Origin: Microbacterium sp. C5A9
GTDB lineage: Bacteria; Actinomycetota; Actinomycetes; Actinomycetales; Microbacteriaceae
NCBI RefSeq assembly: GCF_022627955.1
Contig: NZ_JABXGD010000002.1
Location: forward strand, 186,001-250,000
Reading direction: 5' to 3'
Length of the DNA: 64,000 nucleotides
Shown: positions 8,997 to 16,904 of the stretch, piece after piece
Layout of the letters: every line of letters begins with the position of its first letter
How positions within the stretch are numbered: position 1 is the stretch's first letter
Position numbers and translations under genes: made by a program
Notes under the pieces: model-generated
The model's database searches: none
Told to the model about the DNA's origin: nothing
Seen by the model: only the letters and a program-made list of their open reading frames with translations

Positions 8997-9911
8997 ATGC
9001 CAGCCACCCCCGGCAGTTCTCCCGTCTTCGGCCGTCACGAGTCGCCGTCCCATGTCATCATCCACGTCAGCGATCCGCACTACCTCGCCGGCGGAGCGAA
9101 GCTCGGCGGTCGCTACGACGTCGAATCCACCTTCGCCCGCACGCTCGAGGCCATCACCTCGGTGCACCCGGATCCTGACGCGATCGTCGTCACCGGCGAC
9201 CTCGCCGACCTGGGGGAGCCCGACGCCTACCGACGCCTTCGTTCGGCTGTCGAACCGGTCGTCGAGGCGCTCGGCACGACCATCGTGTGGGTGGCGGGCA
9301 ATCATGACGAGCGGCCAGCGCTGCGACAGGAGCTCCTCGATCAGGCGCCGACTCACGAACCCGTGACCGGTGTGTGGGATCTCGCTGGCTTGCGCCTGAT
9401 CGCCCTCGACACGAGCGTGCCGGGGTGGCATCACGGAGACCTCGACCACGACCAGCTCGGGTGGCTCGCGGAGGTGCTCAGCCAGCCCGCTCCGCACGGC
9501 ACCCTGCTCGCGATGCACCACCCACCCGTCCCCAGCCATGTGCCGCTGTTCGACATCCTCGAGCTGCAGCACCAGGACGAGCTCGCCGCCGTGATCCGCG
9601 GCACGGACGTCCGCGGCATCCTCGCCGGGCATCTGCACTACTCCGCGCACGGCATGTTCGCGGGCATCCCCGTGAGTGTGGCATCCGCGACCTGCTACAC
9701 GATGAACGTCGCACGTCCGGCGGCGGACGTGAACGGCATGGACGCGGCTCAGGCGTTCCAGCTCGTGCACGTCCGACCGGACACGATCACGCACACGGTG
9801 GTGCCGGTGGTCGACGCGCCCACCGGCGATCATTTCTCGCAGGAATGGATCGACCGGATGGCCGCGCTGAGTCCCGAGCAGCGGCTCGAGGCGTTCTCGC
9901 GCAAACGGTGA
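8997..9911 (+). CDS. Calcineurin-like metallophosphoesterase (CpdA/Icc or GpdQ type)
   Basis: 304 aa, cytoplasmic. All metal-binding motifs are present in order: DPH in HVSDPHYL, GDLAD, GNHDE, the MHHPP histidine and GHLHY. This is the class III phosphodiesterase layout, whose members hydrolyse cyclic nucleotides or glycerophosphodiesters with two metals; the substrate cannot be decided from sequence. The start lies 6 bases after a TAGGCT hexamer, so the message is probably leaderless. Transcribed alone, 93 bases ahead of aspA. Confidence 0.85.
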   Translation: MPATPGSSPVFGRHESPSHVIIHVSDPHYLAGGAKLGGRYDVESTFARTLEAITSVHPDPDAIVVTGDLADLGEPDAYRRLRSAVEPVVEALGTTIVWVAGNHDERPALRQELLDQAPTHEPVTGVWDLAGLRLIALDTSVPGWHHGDLDHDQLGWLAEVLSQPAPHGTLLAMHHPPVPSHVPLFDILELQHQDELAAVIRGTDVRGILAGHLHYSAHGMFAGIPVSVASATCYTMNVARPAADVNGMDAAQAFQLVHVRPDTITHTVVPVVDAPTGDHFSQEWIDRMAALSPEQRLEAFSRKR

Positions 9912-9949
9912 CGCGCGGTCGTATCCCCGGCGGTGCATGCGCCCGGGCG

Positions 9950-9955
9950 TAGACT
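9950..9955 (+). promoter_or_regulatory. Candidate -10 element for aspA
   Basis: TAGACT 49 bases upstream of the aspA ATG, giving a short leader that contains the AAGGA ribosome site at 9993-9997. Confidence 0.45.
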
Positions 9956-10004
9956 GTTGGCATCCCCCGCAGTCCACACTCGCCACTACCCACAAGGATG
10001 TGAC

Positions 10005-11465
10005 ATGGCTTCTGCCGCGCCCGCTCCCACCCGCACCGAGACCGATTCTCTCGGGAGTATGGAGATCCCCGCCGACGCGTACTGGGGTATCCACACCGCC
10101 CGCGCCGACGCGAACTTCCCCATCACGAAGCGTCCGATCTCCGTCTATCCGGATCTCGTCATCGCGCTCGCGATGGTCAAGCAGGCGAGCGCCAGAGCGA
10201 ACCGCGAGATCGGCGTGCTCGACCCCGCGCGGGCCGATCTCATCGATCGTGCCGCGCAGCGCGTGATCGACGGCGAGTTCCACGACCAGTTCACGGTCGG
10301 CGTCATCCAGGGCGGCGCGGGTACCTCGACGAACATGAACGCGAACGAGGTCATCACCAACATCGCGCTCGAGATGGCCGGGCGGGAGAAGGGCGACTAC
10401 GCCTACCTGTCGCCGATCGATCACACGAACCGCAGCCAGTCGACCAACGACGTCTACCCGACCGCGGTGAAGATCGGTCTCTCGCTCACTCTCCGCTCCC
10501 TGCTCGAGGAGCTCGACCTTCTGCGGATCTCCTTCCTGCACAAGTCGCACGAGTTCCACGACGTGCTCAAGGTCGGCCGCACCCAGCTGCAGGACGCCGT
10601 GCCGATGACCCTCGGTCAGGAGTTCCACGGCTTCGCGACGACTCTCGGATACGACCACACCCGCCTCACCGAGAACGCGTCCCTGATGTTCGAGATCAAC
10701 ATGGGCGCGACCGCGATCGGTACGGGCATCACGACCCACATCGACTACGCTCCCGCCGTGCTCAAGCACCTCCGGGAGATCACACAGCTCGACCTGGTCA
10801 CCGCCGGCGACCTCGTCGAGGCGACCAGCGACACCGGGTCCTTCATGTCGTTCTCCTCGACGCTCAAGCGCAACGCGATGAAGCTGTCGAAGATCTGCAA
10901 CGACCTCCGTCTGCTGTCGTCGGGGCCGCAGGCAGGCTTCGGCGAGATCAACCTCCCGGCCATGCAGGCGGGCTCCAGCATCATGCCCGGCAAGGTCAAC
11001 CCTGTCATCCCCGAGGTCGTGAACCAGGTCGCCTTCGCGGTCGCAGGTGCGGACATGACCGTGACGATGGCGGCCGAGGCGGGGCAGCTGCAGCTGAACG
11101 CCTTCGAGCCGGTCATCGCGCACTCGATCTTCCAGTCGATCACGTGGATGCGTCAGGCCATGTGGACCCTGCGCGTCAACTGCGTCGACGGGATCACGGC
11201 GAACCGCGACCGTCTGGGCGCGATGGTCGGCGCCTCGGTCGGAGTCATCACCGCTCTGACGCCGTTCATCGGCTACGCGGCGGCGGCCGCACTGGCGAAG
11301 ACCGCTCTCCTGACCAACCGGAACGTCGCAGACCTCGTCGTCGAGGCCGGCCTGATGTCGCGCGACGAGGTCAGCAAGCAGCTCTCGCCCGCCCGCCTGT
11401 CGGGACTCGAAGCCGTCACGGCGGCGATTCCGGTGATCGCCTCGGAGGATCTCATCGAGATCTGA
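10005..11465 (+). CDS. aspA: Aspartate ammonia-lyase (aspartase)
   Basis: 486 aa. Interconverts L-aspartate and fumarate plus ammonia. The fumarase/aspartase signature loop is present as GSSIMPGKVNP at residues 323-333. The N-terminal segment GSMEIPADAYWGIHTARA is typical of aspartase rather than of class II fumarase. I chose the ATG at 10005, which has AAGGA 7 bases upstream, over an in-frame ATG 24 codons earlier. The gene ends at a strong bidirectional hairpin shared with the convergent FAH-fold gene. A C4-dicarboxylate carrier and its sensor lie elsewhere in the window (27-31 kb) and could feed the same metabolites. Confidence 0.94.
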   Translation: MASAAPAPTRTETDSLGSMEIPADAYWGIHTARADANFPITKRPISVYPDLVIALAMVKQASARANREIGVLDPARADLIDRAAQRVIDGEFHDQFTVGVIQGGAGTSTNMNANEVITNIALEMAGREKGDYAYLSPIDHTNRSQSTNDVYPTAVKIGLSLTLRSLLEELDLLRISFLHKSHEFHDVLKVGRTQLQDAVPMTLGQEFHGFATTLGYDHTRLTENASLMFEINMGATAIGTGITTHIDYAPAVLKHLREITQLDLVTAGDLVEATSDTGSFMSFSSTLKRNAMKLSKICNDLRLLSSGPQAGFGEINLPAMQAGSSIMPGKVNPVIPEVVNQVAFAVAGADMTVTMAAEAGQLQLNAFEPVIAHSIFQSITWMRQAMWTLRVNCVDGITANRDRLGAMVGASVGVITALTPFIGYAAAAALAKTALLTNRNVADLVVEAGLMSRDEVSKQLSPARLSGLEAVTAAIPVIASEDLIEI

Positions 11466-11475
11466 TCGGAACACC

Positions 11476-11510
11476 ACGACGGCCCCGGCGATCTTCGCCG
11501 GGGCCGTCGT
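11476..11510. terminator. Bidirectional terminator between aspA and the FAH-fold gene
   Basis: A perfect 15-base stem (11476-11490 with 11496-11510) and a 5-base loop ATCTT, very GC rich, sit between convergent genes. Confidence 0.8.
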
Positions 11511-11528
11511 CGTCGATGAGGGTGCGGG

Positions 11529-12398
11529 TCAGTCGAGCACCCGGCAGTGGGTGGTGAGCTCTCCGATGCCGTCGATCCCCACGGTGACTGTGGAATGGTC
11601 GCGGAGGAAGATCTGCGGGTCGCGGGAGTACCCGGCGCCTCCGGGGCTGCCCGTCGAGATCAGCGTTCCCGGAAGCAGCGTGAGCGACTGGGAGAGGTGG
11701 GCGATCAGTGTCGCGACCGATCGCACCATCTGGCCCGTGCTGGCGTCCTGCACGGTCTGCCCGTCGACGACGGCCCAGATGTGCAGATCCTGCGGGTCGA
11801 CGATCTCATCGGCGGTGACGGCGAAAGGTCCCGTCGGGCTGAATCCGTCGAACGATTTGCATCGCGACCACTGAGCCTCGGAGAACTGCACGTTGCGAGC
11901 GGTGATGTCGTTGACGACGGTATAGCCCCAGACATGCGACAGGGCGTCGTCTTCGGTGACGTCCTTCGCGGGCGCGCCGATCAGCACGCCCAGTTCGGCT
12001 TCGTAGTCGACGGCCTCGCTGAGCGACCGCGGCCACGACGTGGTCTGCTCGTGCCCGGTGAGCGAGTTCGGCCAGAGCGTGAACACCGTCGGGGCCGTGT
12101 CGGTCTTCAGGCCCAGCTCGCTGGAGTGCGCCGCGTAGTTGAGGCCGACGGCCAGCACGGCCGGGGGAGCGATGACCGCCGAGGCGAAGGTCCAGCCGTC
12201 GAGCGGGTGCCGCGGCGCGGCTCCCTCCGACAGTGCCGAGCGCAGGGCGTCGAGCATCGGCTCGCCGCCCTCGATCAGCTGCTGGAGAGTCGCAGGTGGG
12301 TCGGAGAGGAGATCGGAGACGAGGATGGCGTCGGCGCCCTCCACCACTGCGAGATTCGCAACGGTGGAGTCGGCACGACGCAGATGAGCGAACCGCAT
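11529..12398 (-). CDS. Fumarylacetoacetate hydrolase-family protein
   Basis: 289 aa. The C-terminal FAH fold is recognised from VLAVGLNYAAHSSELG, the metal site pattern DYEAELGVLIG, WGYTVVNDITARN, and the closing GTLISTGSPGGAGY. FAH-fold enzymes cleave or decarboxylate 2-keto or diketo acids such as acylpyruvates, oxaloacetate or homoprotocatechuate products; the precise substrate is not deducible. The ATG is 6 bases after a TAGCGT hexamer on the minus strand, suggesting a leaderless message. Divergent from the prsW-like gene. Confidence 0.85.
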   Translation of the reverse strand: MRFAHLRRADSTVANLAVVEGADAILVSDLLSDPPATLQQLIEGGEPMLDALRSALSEGAAPRHPLDGWTFASAVIAPPAVLAVGLNYAAHSSELGLKTDTAPTVFTLWPNSLTGHEQTTSWPRSLSEAVDYEAELGVLIGAPAKDVTEDDALSHVWGYTVVNDITARNVQFSEAQWSRCKSFDGFSPTGPFAVTADEIVDPQDLHIWAVVDGQTVQDASTGQMVRSVATLIAHLSQSLTLLPGTLISTGSPGGAGYSRDPQIFLRDHSTVTVGIDGIGELTTHCRVLD

Positions 12399-12474
12399 GC
12401 TCCTACGCTATCCGGTGCCGCGAGGTTATGGCGGGAGGAAGCGGCCTGACCTCTGCGATCGGGCGTCTAGCCAA

Positions 12475-12480
12475 TATGCT
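12475..12480 (+). promoter_or_regulatory. Leaderless-type -10 for the PrsW-like gene
   Basis: TATGCT, 7 bases before the ATG at 12488. This decides the start: the earlier in-frame ATG at 12476 overlaps this hexamer. Confidence 0.5.
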
Positions 12481-12487
12481 CGTTCCT

Positions 12488-13771
12488 ATGAGTTCCGGAG
12501 GTCCGTCCCAGCCGTCGCCGTACACGCCCCCGCCCGCTCAACAGCCGCCGCAGTACTCGGCCGAGCAGTACGCCCGCTCGAGCTACACGCCGTCCCAGTA
12601 CTCCTCGCACCCCGGATACGCGTCGATGCTCGCGCAGCCGACGGCGTACTCGCCGCCCGCCCCCGTGGCACCCGCACCGTCTCCGGGACTTCCCGCCCTG
12701 CCCGCCGGTCACCGCGGCGGCCGTGTCACCCTGTACGTGCTCTTCGCCGTCCTCGGGCTGCTGATGCTCGGACTGATCGCGTACTTCGGTCTGTTCCTCG
12801 GCACCTTCGCCTCCGTCGTCGGTCTGGTCCTGGCACTGGTGCCGCTCGCGATCGTGTTCCTCGTCGTCCGCATGATCGACAGGTGGGAGCCGGAGCCCAA
12901 GTCGCTCGTGTTCTTCGCGGTCGCCTGGGGGGCGATCGCCGCCGTCGGTCTCACGCTCCTCGTCGATCTCGGTCTCACGCTCGTGCTCGGCTACCGGGGC
13001 GAGGTGGCGAGCGCCGTCATCCAGGCTCCCATCGTGGAGGAGCTCTGGAAGGGCGTCGGCGTCTTCATCGTCTTCCTGATCGCCCGCCGGTCGTTCAACG
13101 GTCCGGTCGACGGCGTCGTCTACGGCGCGCTGGTGGGGGCGGGCTTCGCGTTCACCGAGAACATCCAGTACTTCGCGATCAGCCTGATCGAGGGCGGCAG
13201 CGGGCAGCTCACCGTCACCTTCATCCTCCGAGCCATCATGTCGCCGTTCGCCCATGCGATGTTCACCTCGCTCACGGGTCTCGCGATCGGGCTCGCAGCG
13301 CGGCGTCATGCATCGACCGGTCGTGTTCTGGGAGCGGGGCTGGTCGGCCTGCTCGGCGCGATCGTCCTGCACGCGCTCTGGAACGGATCGTCGTTCGCCA
13401 ACTTCTTCCTGCTGTACTTCGTGCTGCAGGTCCCGCTGTTCGTCGGCTTCATCCTCGGCATCGTCGCGCTGCGGCGCGAGGAGGCTCGACTGACGCGGGC
13501 CCGGCTCGGGGAGTACGCGGCCGCGGGCTGGTTCACTCCCGAAGAGGTCGTCATGCTCGCGACACCGTCCGGTCGCAAGACGGGGCTCCGCTGGGCGTCG
13601 CAGCTGCGTGGCGACCGTCGACCGCTCATGCGCGAGTTCATCAAGGATGCGACGATGCTCGCGTCCGTCCGCCAGCGTGCCGTCACGGGGCGAGACCCGA
13701 TGGCTCCCGCCGATGAGCAGGCGCTGCTGGCGCGTACGCGCGCGACGAGGGCAGCGCTGCTCGCTTACTGA
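12488..13771 (+). CDS. PrsW-family intramembrane metalloprotease
   Basis: 427 aa. The first ~75 residues are a soluble tail rich in Pro, Gln, Tyr and Ser. About eight membrane segments follow. The PrsW metal and catalytic motifs are visible: EELWKG, the FTENIQYF segment, a His in PFAHAMFTSLTG and a His in VLHALWNG. PrsW in Bacillus cleaves an anti-sigma factor; here the substrate is unknown and no anti-sigma gene is adjacent. The C-terminal ~80 residues are cytoplasmic and charged. The start was chosen from the TATGCT hexamer 7 bases upstream. Confidence 0.85.
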   Translation: MSSGGPSQPSPYTPPPAQQPPQYSAEQYARSSYTPSQYSSHPGYASMLAQPTAYSPPAPVAPAPSPGLPALPAGHRGGRVTLYVLFAVLGLLMLGLIAYFGLFLGTFASVVGLVLALVPLAIVFLVVRMIDRWEPEPKSLVFFAVAWGAIAAVGLTLLVDLGLTLVLGYRGEVASAVIQAPIVEELWKGVGVFIVFLIARRSFNGPVDGVVYGALVGAGFAFTENIQYFAISLIEGGSGQLTVTFILRAIMSPFAHAMFTSLTGLAIGLAARRHASTGRVLGAGLVGLLGAIVLHALWNGSSFANFFLLYFVLQVPLFVGFILGIVALRREEARLTRARLGEYAAAGWFTPEEVVMLATPSGRKTGLRWASQLRGDRRPLMREFIKDATMLASVRQRAVTGRDPMAPADEQALLARTRATRAALLAY

Positions 13772-13813
13772 CCCCGGAAGCGGGGCCACCGACGGGGGAC
13801 AGACCCACCCGAA

Positions 13814-13874
13814 GACAGACTCAGCGCCCGGTGCTGCGGCGATGCCTGCATGTCTACCGGGCGCTGAGTTGGTC
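13814..13874. repeat. Large inverted repeat downstream of the PrsW-like gene
   Basis: Two 19-base arms (13814-13832 and 13856-13874), identical over the inner 14 bases and with two mismatches in the outer 5, flank a 23-base loop. It sits in the 242-base gap before the FKBP gene. It may be a terminator for the upstream gene, but the loop is long and no T run follows, so a structured RNA or protein-binding site is also possible. Confidence 0.6.
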
Positions 13875-14013
13875 TAAGAACAGGGTGCACCTGGCTCTTC
13901 CCTCTGTCAAGACTTTCTCGCGACGGGCGCTGCCCGCAGACGGGGTGACGTGTTCGCTGTGAGCAGGCGTGCCCGCGTTGACCGAGGTACCGGGCTCCGG
14001 TTGGATGGAAGAC

Positions 14014-14382
14014 ATGACTGATCGCACAAAGCCTGAGTTCGACGCCCCCGCCGGCCCCGCTCCCGCGGAGCTCGTGATCCGCGACATCATCGAGGGAGAC
14101 GGCACCGAGGCGAAGCCCGGCGACACCGTGACCGTGCACTACGCCGGTGTCGAGTTCGAGTCCGGCGAGGAGTTCGACTCCTCGTGGGGGCGCGGCGAGA
14201 CCATCCAGTTCCCGCTCCGCGGCCTGATCCAGGGGTGGCAGGACGGCATCCCCGGCATGAAGGTCGGCGGACGCCGTGAGCTCGTCATCCCGCCGCACCT
14301 CGCCTACGGCCCCGTCGGTGGCGGCCACTTCCTCTCCGGAAAGACCCTGATCTTCATCATCGACCTCGTCGCGGTCGGCTGA
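14014..14382 (+). CDS. FKBP-type peptidyl-prolyl cis-trans isomerase
   Basis: 122 aa, single FKBP domain without signal peptide, so probably cytoplasmic. Recognised from GDTVTVHYAGVEFESGEEFDSSWGRG (split here as GDTVTVHYAGV and SGEEFDSSW), the FPLRGLIQGWQDGI pocket and the GRRELVIPPHLAYG segment; these catalyse proline isomerisation in folding proteins. A TTGACC (13978) and a TTGGAT (14001) spaced 17 bases apart, with the ATG 7 bases further on, suggest a leaderless message. Followed directly by a terminator. Confidence 0.93.
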   Translation: MTDRTKPEFDAPAGPAPAELVIRDIIEGDGTEAKPGDTVTVHYAGVEFESGEEFDSSWGRGETIQFPLRGLIQGWQDGIPGMKVGGRRELVIPPHLAYGPVGGGHFLSGKTLIFIIDLVAVG

Positions 14383-14396
14383 GCGGATCCACCGGG

Positions 14397-14427
14397 AAGG
14401 CGCCGAGCCGATGAGGCTCGGCGCCTT
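14397..14427 (+). terminator. Terminator after the FKBP gene
   Basis: A perfect 13-base stem (14397-14409 with 14415-14427) closes a 5-base loop, 14 bases after the stop codon. Confidence 0.8.
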
Positions 14428-14560
14428 CGTCGTCCCCGGGGAAGAAAAGAGGCGCTCAGGGGAATATATGCGTGTGCATGTAAGTTGTTCCGTGTGACGC
14501 CGTGAACACGGCCCCTCATCCGTCGCCGCACATGCGGCTGATCTCTCCAGAGGAGAAACA

Positions 14561-15115
14561 ATGACCAGCATCGACATTCCCGGCTACCGCGCAGGCACCT
14601 GGGTTCTCGACCCCTCCCACAGCGAGGTCACGTTCAGCGTGCGCCACATGATGATCTCGAAGGTGCGCGGCACCTTCGGTGTCAAGAGCGCCACGCTGAT
14701 CGCCCCGGAGAACCCGCTCGAGGCTCGCGTCGAGGCGAGCGTCGACGTCACGTCCATCGACACGAAGGACGAGGGGCGCGATCAGCACCTGCGGTCGGGT
14801 GACTTCTTCGACACCGAGAACTTCCCGACCATGGAGTTCGTGTCGACCGGCGCCCGTGCCGAGAACGGCGAACTCTTCGTCGATGGCGACCTGACCATCC
14901 GCGGCATCACCAAGCCTGTCAGCTTCGAGCTCGACTTCGGCGGTTTCGGGTCCGACCCGTGGGGCAACTACAAGGCCGGCGCGTCGGCGAAGACCGTCAT
15001 CAACCGTGAGGACTTCGGTCTGACGTGGAACGCCGCGCTCGAGACCGGCGGCGTGCTCGTCGGCAAGGACGTCACCATCAGCCTCGACCTGCAGGGCGCT
15101 CTGCAGCAGGACTGA
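14561..15115 (+). CDS. YceI-family lipid-binding protein, cytoplasmic form
   Basis: 184 aa. The YceI beta-barrel is recognised from WVLDPSHSEVTFSVRHMMISKVRGTF at the N-terminus, KDEGRDQHLRSGDFFDTENFPTM, and the ITKPVSFELDF segment. Structures of this lipocalin-like family bind isoprenoid or amide lipids. E. coli YceI is periplasmic, but no signal peptide exists here, so the protein probably stays in the cytoplasm. An AGAGGAG ribosome site precedes the ATG. Transcribed alone between two terminators. Confidence 0.9.
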   Translation: MTSIDIPGYRAGTWVLDPSHSEVTFSVRHMMISKVRGTFGVKSATLIAPENPLEARVEASVDVTSIDTKDEGRDQHLRSGDFFDTENFPTMEFVSTGARAENGELFVDGDLTIRGITKPVSFELDFGGFGSDPWGNYKAGASAKTVINREDFGLTWNAALETGGVLVGKDVTISLDLQGALQQD

Positions 15116-15130
15116 TCGGCTCCGCTTCTC

Positions 15131-15164
15131 GAGAACCCCGGGCCCTCACGGGCTCGGGGTTCTC
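15131..15164 (+). terminator. Terminator after the YceI gene
   Basis: A 15-base stem (15131-15145 with 15150-15164, one G-T pair) and a 4-base loop TCAC, ending in TTCTCTGTG. Confidence 0.8.
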
Positions 15165-15192
15165 TGTGTCACCCGAGCCCGTGAGTGCCTGG

Positions 15193-15198
15193 TAGACT
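15193..15198 (+). promoter_or_regulatory. Candidate -10 element for rpsO
   Basis: TAGACT about 92 bases before the rpsO start. The leader between them could hold the S15 autoregulatory site known in other bacteria, but I see no clear pseudoknot by eye. Confidence 0.5.
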
Positions 15199-15289
15199 CG
15201 TCAGGTTGCCGTTTGATCGGCCGCGGATAAAGAGAGCCCTCGCATCAGGCGTCGGGCGCCGCGCAACAAGCAGAGAGGGGATCGAATCT

Positions 15290-15559
15290 ATGGCACTGGA
15301 AGCAGACGTCAAGAAGGCGATCATCGAAGAGTACGCGACGCACCCCGGTGACACCGGATCCCCCGAGGTGCAGGCCGCGATGCTGACGCAGCGCATCAAG
15401 GACCTCACCGAGCACCTGAAGCAGCACAAGCACGACCACCACTCGCGTCGTGGGCTGTTCCTGCTCGTGGGTCAGCGCCGTCGTCTGCTCGGCTACCTCC
15501 AGAGCGTCGACATCGAGCGTTACCGCTCGCTGATCGCACGCCTGGGTCTCCGCCGATAA
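15290..15559 (+). CDS. rpsO: 30S ribosomal protein S15
   Basis: 89 aa, the usual length. It binds the central domain of 16S rRNA early in small-subunit assembly. The family motifs [20 protein letters not shown] and [21 protein letters not shown] are complete. I chose the ATG at 15290 ([11 protein letters not shown]) after AGAGAGGGG; the in-frame upstream extension covers the leader. In many bacteria rpsO is adjacent to pnp; here the two are almost 20 kb apart. Confidence 0.97.
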   Translation: MALEADVKKAIIEEYATHPGDTGSPEVQAAMLTQRIKDLTEHLKQHKHDHHSRRGLFLLVGQRRRLLGYLQSVDIERYRSLIARLGLRR

Positions 15560-15600
15560 CGCAGAGCGCCCCAGCGTACAATCGCGCAAAACATTCTTGA

Positions 15601-15630
15601 GAAGGCCGTCCCAGGTGTGGGGCGGCCTTC
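15601..15630 (+). terminator. Terminator after rpsO
   Basis: Arms GAAGGCCG plus TCCC (15601-15612) pair with GGGG plus CGGCCTTC (15619-15630), with one wobble and a 6-base loop. Confidence 0.75.
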
Positions 15631-15659
15631 ATCATGTCCGGGGGTTGATCTTCTGCTCG

Positions 15660-15698
15660 CTTTCCATTAGGAAAGTAATGAGCTTTCCTAAAGGAAAG
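15660..15698 (+). promoter_or_regulatory. Twin palindromic operator before a membrane protein/regulator operon
   Basis: Two copies of CTTTCC-N4-GGAAAG, at 15660-15675 (spacer ATTA) and 15683-15698 (spacer TAAA), lie with centres 23 bases apart, about two helical turns. They end 17 bases before the start codon of the membrane-protein gene. Each is a perfect 6-base inverted repeat. The winged-helix protein encoded second in the operon is the obvious candidate ligand, implying autoregulation. Confidence 0.65.
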
Positions 15699-15715
15699 TG
15701 ATCGGAGGTCAGACG

Positions 15716-16576
15716 ATGGAGCAGAAGCCGGTCCACGGACAGGAGGCGCTCGCGCCGCCGAGCGCTGACATCGCCCAGCGCTATCTCGACGAGGCGGATG
15801 CCGTGGTGAGTCGCCGCGGTCATGTCGTCGACCGACGGGCGCTGGCGAGGCTGCACATCGCGAATGCCGTGATCACCGCCGCATACCTCGTCGCGATGGT
15901 TGCGGCCCTGCGCGGCGACGGCGCGGGGACGAGTCAGGTCATCCTCTTCAGCTTCCTCCTGTGGGGGCAGCTGGCGAGCGGCATGGCTCAGCGCAACGGG
16001 ATGCAGTGGCGCCTGACGGCGTCCCGATGGCCGCTGCTGCTCGCCGGCGGCGTGCTGACGGTCACGGCGATCGTCGTGTTCGGCTTCGTGGTCTGGGATC
16101 CGGAATTCCCGGCGGCCGGCATGTGGCTCCCGGGCGCGCTCGTGCTCATCGGGTTCGGCGGCTACGGAGTGGTGCAGCTCGCTCGGGCATCCGGAGGCAC
16201 ACGCCCTCCACGACCGCATCCCGTTCCGCTTCCGCGCGGCGCGCGCTGGGGGACCGTCCTCGTCGGTGTCGCCGTCGGCGTGCTGACCGCGCTCGGTGCC
16301 GCACCGGACGGCGTGCTCACCAGCGTCCTGGCCCTGCTCGTCGTGTTGATGCTGGTCGCGTGGATCGCGGCCGCGCGCACGGAGATGGGCCTTCCCACGG
16401 TCGGCGCGTCATGGCGCTGGCCTCACGTCACCGCCTTCGCCGCATCGGCCTGCGCGCTATCGCTGGTCGTGCTGCTCGACGAGGTTCCGGTCGTCGTCGG
16501 CGCGCTCAGCGGTCTGGGGATCGTCGCTCTGCTCACCGCGGTCTCGTTCGTCCCCGGACGTGATCTGCGTGACTGA
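15716..16576 (+). CDS. Polytopic membrane protein of unknown function
   Basis: 286 aa. After a ~45-residue polar N-terminus, about eight hydrophobic segments follow (for example ANAVITAAYLVAMVAAL and LLLAGGVLTVTAIVVFG). No transporter or enzyme motif is visible and I do not recognise the family. The ATG at 15716 follows CGGAGG by 7 bases. The end overlaps the next gene, a small winged-helix regulator, by 8 bases, and two matching palindromes sit just upstream. A membrane protein paired with a small regulator suggests a sensing or export role, but this is inference. Confidence 0.8.
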   Translation: MEQKPVHGQEALAPPSADIAQRYLDEADAVVSRRGHVVDRRALARLHIANAVITAAYLVAMVAALRGDGAGTSQVILFSFLLWGQLASGMAQRNGMQWRLTASRWPLLLAGGVLTVTAIVVFGFVVWDPEFPAAGMWLPGALVLIGFGGYGVVQLARASGGTRPPRPHPVPLPRGARWGTVLVGVAVGVLTALGAAPDGVLTSVLALLVVLMLVAWIAAARTEMGLPTVGASWRWPHVTAFAASACALSLVVLLDEVPVVVGALSGLGIVALLTAVSFVPGRDLRD

Positions 16577-16898
16577 CACTCCGTCCGTTCCGCACCCGCG
16601 CACGCGGCTCGACGACAACTTCGCATCGCCGATCCGGTTCTCCGTCCTGGCATCGCTCGGCGAGGGGATCGAGCTGGACTTCGCGACTCTGCGCGAGATC
16701 CTCCAGTGCGGTGACTCGCCGCTGAGCAAGGCCATCGCGCATCTCCAGGCCGCAGGCTACGTCGTCGCACGGAAAGGCAGCCTCGGGAGTCGCCCGCGCA
16801 CGTGGGTCCACTCGACCGCGGCCGGTCGCGCGGCCTTCGCCGGCCACCTCCAGGCGCTGCGCGAGATCGTCGCGCTCGGAGGCGGCCCGGCGTTGTGA
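16569..16898 (+). CDS. Small winged-helix transcriptional regulator
   Basis: 109 aa from the GTG at 16569. The fold matches the HTH_34/MarR-like single winged-helix group: SPIRFSVLASLGEGIELDFATLREIL, the recognition-helix region DSPLSKAIAHLQAAGYV and a wing VARKGSLGSRPRTWVHSTAAGRAAF. No ligand domain follows, so the protein is essentially one DNA-binding domain that would dimerise. It is co-translated with the upstream membrane protein (8-base overlap) and probably binds the twin palindromes at 15660-15698. Confidence 0.88.
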   Translation: MTDTPSVPHPRTRLDDNFASPIRFSVLASLGEGIELDFATLREILQCGDSPLSKAIAHLQAAGYVVARKGSLGSRPRTWVHSTAAGRAAFAGHLQALREIVALGGGPAL

Positions 16899-16904
16899 CT
16901 CGAG

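Noticed and set aside
8946..11477. 843-codon minus-strand open frame
   Set aside because: Antisense shadow of the phosphoesterase and aspA genes; no motifs and Arg/Asp/His-biased composition.
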